Source: Cloeon dipterum (lineage: Eukaryota; Arthropoda; Insecta; Ephemeroptera; Baetidae). From it: 64,000 bases of DNA. The stretch spans positions 9,490,545-9,554,544 of the forward strand of contig NC_088790.1 in the NCBI RefSeq assembly GCF_949628265.1, given 5' to 3'. Below, one piece after another: positions 57,433 through 64,000 of the stretch. How positions within the stretch are numbered: the first letter of the stretch is position 1; every line of letters starts with the position of its first letter. The notes beneath the pieces are model-generated. The model searched no databases, was not told the DNA's origin, and saw only the letters and a program-made list of their open reading frames with translations. Both the position numbers and the translations under genes were made by a program.

Positions 57433-60135
57433 ATGAACGCCAGCGTGTGCTACAAGTGCAACCGACCGGGCCACTTTGCCCGCGAGTGCCCCAACAACAG
57501 GGCACCGCTGGGCGCCAGGGGCCGAGCAGCTGGAGGCAAGGGTCCGTATTTTATCAATGGTGCTCACCCCCACCTCCACCCCGCCTCCGTCCCTCTCGCA
57601 TCCGAATACCCTTTGCCTGCCCTCGGCTCCGCACCGATCATTACTGTACTGCATTTGAGACACTCGCCAAACCGCAATTTTTTCTTAAATCTTTGCTGCG
57701 CGCCTCAGAAAAATTTTGATCATGTTGTAAAATTGGCCACACTTCATTCCATTAGATTTTGTAGTGGTTTAAATGGTAAATATCGTAAATTGAAAAATAA
57801 AAATAGCCTGATGTTTCTTTGAAACGGCGACAGTTAAAATTACTATATTTTTTAATTGATTTATTACTTTTTGGCTCGAAGATGATGTTTTTGAAGTTGA
57901 CTTAATGTGATGTTTTGCGTTTTTACCGTGTTGTTAGCTCTAAATGGGATTTAAAAATAGTCCAATTAAATACCTTGCAAAACTAATAAAAATTAAGTCC
58001 ATAAAAATAAAAATCGGAGATTCATTCATCTTGTCAGCTTACATTTTTGAGCTGGAGTCAAATTTACAAAAAAAAAATACATTAATTTCAAAATATATTC
58101 TCCATTTTTAATACCATAGTTTGAAATGATTTTTACGATTTTAATCAAGCGGCTTCAATGGAAGTGATTTTGAGTTTAAAATGTAGCTAGATATAAAGCA
58201 AAATGCATTTAACTGTTAGAATGTGTCTGCGTAGGGGGTTGCTGCAATAAAAAATGTTGACAAACTTTAGAAGTGTTGCGTTTTTGCTCAGCTTTTATAT
58301 GCTCGTCTAAAGGCAATAATAATTGCTTTTGATAAAAAAGAATTAGGCTGAAAAAATGCGTCGATTAGTTCCATAAAGATATGGATTAATTGAGATTACA
58401 GTTTCATTGTTAATCTTTTATTAATTACTTTTTCCGTTGAATTAACACGTCTTGATCTAAATTTTTCTATTGCAGCAAATAGTCGTGTCTCAAATTCAAA
58501 TTTAATATAGTGGGAAAGCGAAAGCGGGATATCTTTCTTTATGGTCCAAATATAAAATATAATTCGATCAAACCATTAATTAAAAAAACTATTCTGGAGG
58601 TGCCTTCCACAATTTCAAAAATTTTATAGCAAATTTCCTAGCTGATTTTGGTTTTGTGCACACAGAGAAATGCTACAAGTGCAACCGGTTCGGCCACTTC
58701 GCCCGCGACTGCAAGGAGGAGGAGGACAGGTGCTACCGATGCAACGGAGTCGGACACATTGCCAAAGAATGCCAGCAGAGTCCTGACGAACGTAATTTAA
58801 TTTCTCCTCGCGTTCTAAATGCATCCCCTGCAATTATCACGTTTGGCACACAGCATCCTGCTACAACTGCAACAAGATGGGACACATAGCCAGGGAGTGT
58901 CCGGACATCAGGAAGACGTGCTACGTCTGTGGACAGGGCGGACACATCAGCCGCGAGTGCGAGCAGGATGACAGGAAGGTGAGAAAAAATATTTAATCAA
59001 TCTGGGAATATAAAAATTATAGTACAATTAATTGCTATTTATGTCATCTTCTCTGGTTTGTAACTGCTAACTATAGTAAAAACAATTAATATTTCTGTCC
59101 CGTGGTATATGTTTCCAAATTATCATCTGACTATGAGTCATGTTTTCAGTTCAGTTAATTTTTAAAGGTCATAAGTAAAATATGTTATCTTTTAAATGAA
59201 TCATTTTGAGCACGAAATATTTTGTGGATATAAAAAAATGTTATTTTGTTTCATGTTTTCTCTCATTGATATGGCTATTTTTTTAGTAAAATATAGTTAG
59301 CCTTAATTTCCCTATTTTCGATAACTTAATTGTAATGCTTCATTTGGCATTCAGTGTTACGCCTGCGGAAAAATCGGCCACATTTCGGTCGACTGTCCCA
59401 GTGGAGAGCAAGAGGAGAAAAAGTGCTACCTTTGCAGCAGCCTTGGCCACATCTCCAAAGACTGTCCAAGCACTGAAGGCGCTGAAGAGGATATTGTCTG
59501 CTTCAGGTAATTTGAAAGGAAAAATTTTCTCTTGGCATGATTTTTATGAAAGTGTGAAAGTGTATAAAATATAAAATAAAGGATTTTGCTGTTTAAAATT
59601 TAATCCAAGGTGTAGCAATCTGTCTGCAAAAATGTTTTGAAATTGCCATCTTTTTTCCAGTGACTTAAAATTAACTTTGAGCGCCAAGGAAAATATTTTA
59701 ACTTAATTTTGTTCATTGATTGAAGTAAAGAATAATAGCCAGCTTTCACTTTTCCATTTATTGAATTTAAAATTTGAGACACGATTATTTGCTGAAATAG
59801 AAAAATCTAGATGAAGACGTGGTAACCCAATTTAAAAGCAGTGTATGAATTTTGCATAAGTAACATCGTAAAATAATAAAGATATAAAATTTAGTCATGA
59901 TCGATATGCGGCTTGATGTGCTCTGCTGCGTAAAATTTTATTAATCGGGTCATGGAGTATGTTGCCCTTGAGGATAAGCCTCATGCGCAGAAATGAATTT
60001 TGCCGTCGTTTTCCCAGGTGCAATGGTCGCGGCCACATCGCCCGAAACTGCTCTGGTGGGACCCGGATGAAATGCTACAACTGCGGGGAAATGGGCCACT
60101 ACGCCAGGGATTGCGTGCAGCAGGTGGCCGCCTGA
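57433..60135 (+). CDS. CNBP: CNBP-like protein with nine CCHC zinc knuckles (5 exons)
   Basis: Exons 57433-57541, 58666-58791, 58854-58978, 59355-59506, 60018-60135; all GT-AG, phases close over 630 nt (209 aa). The protein is an array of CX2CX4HX4C knuckles: [112 protein letters not shown] and [14 protein letters not shown]. The linker after knuckle 1 ([13 protein letters not shown]) is a reduced form of the RGG region of vertebrate CNBP. CNBP-family proteins bind single-stranded G-rich DNA/RNA and affect translation. Vertebrate CNBP has seven knuckles, so this one carries two more. Knuckle 8 is split across the last intron. The start ATG is 13 bases before the first knuckle, in a GC-rich leader. 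Confidence 0.94.
57542..58665 (+). other. First CNBP intron
   Basis: AT-rich intron, donor GTCCGT (weak), acceptor TGCACACAG. The open frame continuing past the donor to 57822 is an intron read-through, not a separate gene. Nothing else seen. Confidence 0.8.
58979..59354 (+). other. Third CNBP intron
   Basis: AT-rich intron, donor GTGAGA, acceptor GCATTCAG, phase 0. No other feature. Confidence 0.85.
59507..60017 (+). other. Fourth CNBP intron
   Basis: AT-rich intron, donor GTAATT, acceptor TTTTCCCAG; splits the Arg codon inside knuckle 8. No other feature. Confidence 0.85.
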
Positions 60136-61315
60136 GCAAAACAATTGTGATCCGAGACACGAAGACGACCTGAGGTTGAAGAGCGGAATAACGTGCTATT
60201 GCTGTTAATCACTTAATATTCACATGACAAATTGTTTATTTTTATCGTTTTTACGTTAAGTCTAGTCTGTGTTATATTGTTTTTGTTGATACGAGTTTCT
60301 TTTTCTGTTGACTTTTGGGAATAATGTATATTAAATCTTGTATAAAATAAATATACTGCGAGATGGGGTGTGAAAAGAAGATGTATACCCAAGAAGTACA
60401 AAGTACTTAAAAAACAAAGAGTTTGGATATGGAGCCGAACACACGTTTTTTGGAATTATTTTTACGTTGTACAAGATGAGAGCTCAAGCGACTCCTTTTG
60501 CTGATCATGTGGTGTTGTTTATCCCTCCAGAAATTTGCCTTCTTGGCCCAAGATGGTGATGGACACAATTATATTATAATTATAATATGTACAGAGAATG
60601 TTACAAAAATGCTTAGCGTTTGATGAACGTGGGGGAAAATAAAGCAGGTCTTTGGCTGCAGATATGATATGAAAATGGAAAAAGAAATGTGAATATGAAA
60701 AACGTAATTCCAGGTCATATTGTCATTTGAGAATTTTATCAATTTAAAAAACGACTTAGTGTATATCATTGCTGATAAAATGATTCATTGATTGAAAAGG
60801 TTAAAAACCTGAAAACAATGTTATTATATGAATAAATATAGTATATAGAGAAAAATAAACTCGATGATGAATGCGCCAAGCAGTGGAGATATAACATCAA
60901 ACGCCTCTTTATTTTTCAGAAATATATCACAGTAAACTAAGCAAACGTGGCCTTTGAAGAGCAAAAAACTGAAACCTTCAAAAGGCTATGAGCAATATAG
61001 AATTGAACCTCATCTCTGTTATCTTGACTATCATATTGATAATAAACTGAAGAGCATAAGAAATTATATGCGTGCGGCGCCGTCTGCCATGCGAGCGGCG
61101 AGAGAAAAAAATCTCCTGCGTAGTTATGCAACATGCCAATCAAATGTTTAAAGAGCAGCAAGGTATATAATAGTCGCCAGATGGTAGCACCAGGCGGCAC
61201 CTCATGATTTCAAAAACACATGTTTGTGTGGATCTATCATAAAATTAAATAATGCTGGTTGTAGAAAAATAATAACTTCGGCGGTCAGACAAGGCAGTGC
61301 AGAAAAAGTGTGAAA
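60136..61315 (+). other. CNBP 3' UTR and spacer to TRMU
   Basis: AATAAA at 60347-60352 probably ends CNBP. The rest is AT-rich, ending in a GC-richer leader (61060-61315) before TRMU. The 87-codon minus ORF 60937-61200 has no recognised motif. Confidence 0.65.
60347..60352 (+). promoter_or_regulatory. Poly(A) signal of CNBP
   Basis: AATAAA about 212 bases after the CNBP stop codon at 60135. Confidence 0.65.
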
Positions 61316-63178
61316 ATGAGTGGTTTATTTCGACGGGTCGTCGTGGGGATGTCAGGGGGTGTGGACAGTTCTGTGGCAGCCCTTTTGCTTAAGCAAAAAG
61401 GTACGAAAATAATAATTTTATTGTGTTCTGTACAAAAAGGATAAAAAAGTGTATTCTAATTTTTGTATTGTAATGATAAATTGTCCGAATTATATAAAAT
61501 TCAATTTTTTAGGATTTGAAGTGCATGGGCTATACATGAAAAACTGGGATGGCCACGAAGAATCAGGCTTTTGCCACGGTGAAAAAGACGCTGAAGACGC
61601 TGAATGGGTTTGCAAAAAGTTGCAGATCTCCCTCAAACATGTCAACTTTGTCAAGGAATACTGGAACTTCGTGTTTTCCGACTTGATTAAAGAATATTCT
61701 GAGGGTTGGACACCAAATCCAGATATCCTCTGCAATAGATTCGTTAAATTTGACTGCTTTAAAAAACACGCTTTCCGTCAACTTGGCGCTGATGCAATCG
61801 CCACTGGTCACTATGCCAACACTTCTCATGGCAGCTTTCTACAAAACTACTCAAAAAGTGATGGTACGTCTATGAGTTTTGTTAATATTTGAATTAAAAT
61901 TTTTAAATCGAGAACTTCTTAATTCTAGATGTGCGATTACTGCTGCCTACAGATTTGGTTAAAGATCAAACATTGTTTTTGAGCCAAGTCCACCGAGAAG
62001 ACCTAAAGAAAGTTATGTTTCCCTTGGCGAATCTTAAAAAGTGCGAGGTCAAAAAGATCGCTGAGCAGAATGGACTAGAGCGAATTGCCAAAAAGGAAGA
62101 GAGCACTGGAATCTGTTTTATTGGAAATCGCAAGTTCCAAATTTTCATTGATCAGGTATTTTTTTGTACTGAATCCGCTCATTGAAGATAAATTCATAGC
62201 TTTTTTAGTACCTGAATCCTGTGCCTGGCAAGTTTGTTGATATAACGACCCATGAGCCAGTCGGAGAACATACAGGCATCCATCATTACACAATTGGTCA
62301 AAACTGCAAGTTGCCTGGAAGGAAACACTCTTATTTTGTAGTTGATAAAAATAAGGACACCCAGCGCATTTTAGTGGTTTGTTCCAAGTTCTGATATCAC
62401 ACCTAATTCTACGGTATTTTTATTTGTTACTCAGGCTCCAGGAACGAATCATCCTTCGTTGTATTCTGACTTATTCTTTACAACCGAGCCGCACTGGATA
62501 AGCCAGCAGGTGGACAGCCAGTTGTCCGAAGGAGTTCTGAAATGCAAGTTTAGGTCCCAGAACACGAATGCTTTGCTTGACTGCTCAATCTGCAGAACGC
62601 AAAGCAACACCCTCACAGTTAAACTGAACACCTTCCTCAGGGGCTTCGCACCTGGACAGGTGTGTATTGTTCCTTTGCCTTGACCTTTAAAACCAGAATA
62701 GCTAGACTCAGCCAGCCTCGCCGCGCCAGCCGGCTAATTTTGGGTCACGTGGTCACCTTACAGATAGTTCATTTTTCTTTCCTGGTCTGATCAGTCAAAT
62801 TCCCTTTGCTTTATCTCATCTGAAAATATTGTTGATATTGAAGGACACAATTTTTCAGTTTAACAGCTGATCGACGTCTGGGAAATTCCTTGCAAAAATC
62901 ACAACAAAAACTCAATAAGATTTTTATCCTTCTTGTTAAAAAATTTAAAATTTCGCGAAATTTTTGCAAAGAAAAATAAGTTATATAAAGCTTGAATTTC
63001 TTATTTTACAACATTGATTTCTGAATTTTAGTTTGCTGTGTTCTACTTGGGGGATGAGTGCCTTGGCAGTGCCCGCATCAGGGCAGTAGGACCTTCTCTC
63101 TACCTGCAAGGCATGGAGTTCAGCCAAGAAATAGCCACGACTGACCCAGAGCTGAAATCAGTGCTCGCCTACCAGTGA
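61316..63178 (+). CDS. TRMU: tRNA-specific 2-thiouridylase TRMU/MTU1 (MnmA family), complete, 6 exons
   Basis: Exons 61316-61400, 61513-61863, 61929-62155, 62209-62376, 62435-62659, 63032-63178; all GT-AG, phases close over 1203 nt (400 aa; human about 421). The enzyme uses ATP and persulfide sulfur to make 2-thiouridine at wobble U34, in animals on mitochondrial tRNA Lys, Glu and Gln. Seen: PP-loop [15 protein letters not shown] near the N-terminus, MKNWDG, catalytic Cys102 in [30 protein letters not shown], second catalytic Cys208 in STGICFIG, and the C-terminal beta-barrel YTIGQ block with [15 protein letters not shown]. Both Cys needed for the persulfide mechanism are present. The N-terminus is short ([10 protein letters not shown] before the PP-loop), so the mitochondrial signal is minimal, as in other animal forms. 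Two introns are under 70 bases (61864-61928, 62156-62208). Confidence 0.95.
62660..63031 (+). other. Last TRMU intron
   Basis: AT-rich intron, donor GTGTGT, acceptor GAATTTTAG, phase 0. No other feature seen. Confidence 0.85.
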
Positions 63179-63215
63179 AATGTGATAGCTAAGACTCCCA
63201 TTTTTACTGATTTGC

Positions 63216-63221
63216 ATTAAA
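63216..63221 (+). promoter_or_regulatory. Poly(A) signal of TRMU (ATTAAA)
   Basis: ATTAAA 38 bases after the TRMU stop; the only hexamer on this strand before the convergent gene. Confidence 0.55.
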
Positions 63222-63222
63222 T

Positions 63223-63228
63223 TTTATT
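63223..63228 (-). promoter_or_regulatory. Poly(A) signal of the threonine dehydratase gene
   Basis: AATAAA on the minus strand, 63 bases after that gene's stop, one base from the TRMU signal on the other strand. Confidence 0.65.
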
Positions 63229-63290
63229 AAGTTACAATCGTTAGTTTTGTTTTGTGAAGCATAATGTTTGTCCAGTCCAACTGACCAGGG

Positions 63291-64000
63291 TTAGTGTTTG
63301 CCAGCTGACACGCTGTTGCCATTCTCATTCAGGGGGCTAGGGATTTCTCCGTAAAATACGTTGTCATCAAAATGCACGTTGGTGTAGTTTTCGCTCAGGG
63401 CGCTCATCAACTGCTTGCCGTGCTTCACGTCTCTTGTTTCACAAACTACCTTCACCTGAAACCGGATGTAGAGTGAATATTTAAAAATTCTTGCACATTA
63501 AGATTGATTAAAATTTTTAATTCTGAAGTTATTTTAACAGTTTTTTTATCTAATTCAATTCGCCGAAGGATTGCGATTTGCATTTTGCCATTATCTATCA
63601 AGAGATAAAAATACAATCTTTGGGAAATTTGGTGCACTTGGTATGAAGTGTTTCTGATCAGCAGTCATTCTCTTTAAATTTTACCAGAATTTTCATTCCT
63701 CTTTACCATACAGTTTGGTCAAAAGGACTTAAGATTAAAAATCATTCAAATCAATTTGTGTAAGCAATTACATTAAATAATTAAAAAAAATCCAAGCCGT
63801 AGTGAATGTATTGCTGCTATTATGTATTAATCTGTCTAATTTGGCTTACTAGCCAAATTCTCACCTGTACGCTGAAAATATCTGAGGTGATCCATGCGCG
63901 TTCATGGATGATGTCCTTGATGGAGACGCCCATGCCGGACAAAAGCTTTGTCAATTCGGCAATGCCTCCTGGTCTGTCGCTGACGGTGACTGTGAACTTG
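63291..64000 (-). CDS. Threonine dehydratase with ACT domain, C-terminal part (cut by window edge)
   Basis: Two exons seen: 63865-64000 (continues beyond the window) and 63291-63455, joined by GTGAGA ... TTTCAG in phase 0. They encode an ACT domain: FTVTVSDRPGGIAELTKLL, GVSIKDIIHERAW, SDIFSVQ then VKVVCETRDVKHGKQLM and a short tail ending SAGKH. This matches the regulatory end of the PLP-dependent L-threonine/L-serine ammonia-lyase family (IlvA/TdcB type) of insects, by recollection. The catalytic domain lies outside the window, so fusion to another enzyme cannot be excluded. Confidence 0.82.
63456..63864 (-). other. Intron of the threonine dehydratase gene
   Basis: AT-rich intron between the two ACT-domain exons; no other feature seen. 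Confidence 0.85.

Noticed and set aside
57193..57719. ORFs of 156 and 141 codons around the CNBP first exon
   Set aside because: Their open frames come from the GC-rich leader and first exon; the CNBP frame alone carries a zinc knuckle and correct splicing.
1..64000. CRISPR arrays, operons, rRNA or tRNA genes, and an integrated virus
   Set aside because: I saw no regularly spaced repeats, no clustered co-directional intronless genes, no cloverleaf or rRNA core sequence, and no reverse transcriptase, integrase or capsid motif in the translations.

Overview
The window looks like nuclear DNA of an arthropod, most likely an insect. Genes are split by GT-AG introns with poly(A) signals, AT-rich introns and spacers alternate with GC-richer exons, and the gene products are animal families with insect relatives (AMPK gamma/SNF4A-gamma, IAP with BIR domains, CNBP, TRMU, GATD1, an ACT-domain threonine dehydratase). 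There are no operons, ribosome binding sites or CRISPR arrays. All intron-exon models below were built by hand from splice signals, reading phase and remembered family sequences; no search was run.

Layout. 83-319 (+) is the last coding exon of an unrecognised, probably GPI-anchored protein. 3576-4822 (-) is a complete five-exon GATD1 homologue of 220 aa. About 5.4-45.0 kb (+) is one very large gene, the AMPK gamma subunit. Its shared 3' exons (40828-44908) encode the four CBS motifs, and several alternative first exons (11622, 17389, 24864, 34124, 39194, with weaker candidates at 5431, 14243 and 21165) give different N-termini. 46335-49871 (-) is a five-exon inhibitor-of-apoptosis protein with three BIR domains and no RING. 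49.9-57.2 kb is an AT-rich spacer with small repeats. 57433-60135 (+) encodes a CNBP-like protein with nine zinc knuckles. 61316-63178 (+) is the tRNA 2-thiouridylase TRMU/MTU1. 63291-64000 (-) is the 3' end of a threonine dehydratase with an ACT domain, cut by the window edge.

Function. These are unrelated housekeeping and signalling genes that happen to be neighbours: energy sensing (AMPK gamma), caspase control (IAP), single-stranded nucleic-acid binding (CNBP), mitochondrial tRNA modification (TRMU) and amino-acid catabolism. The strongest architectural theme is the promoter and first-exon series of the AMPK gamma gene, where splice phases fix which exon can join which. I found no convincing new multi-gene system. 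The most interesting leads are the RING-less three-BIR IAP and its TATA/initiator arrangement, the AMPK gamma first-exon modules with recurrent basophilic phosphosite motifs, the nine-knuckle CNBP, interleaved poly(A) signals between TRMU and the threonine dehydratase, a small hAT-like foldback element, and several perfect hairpins in introns.
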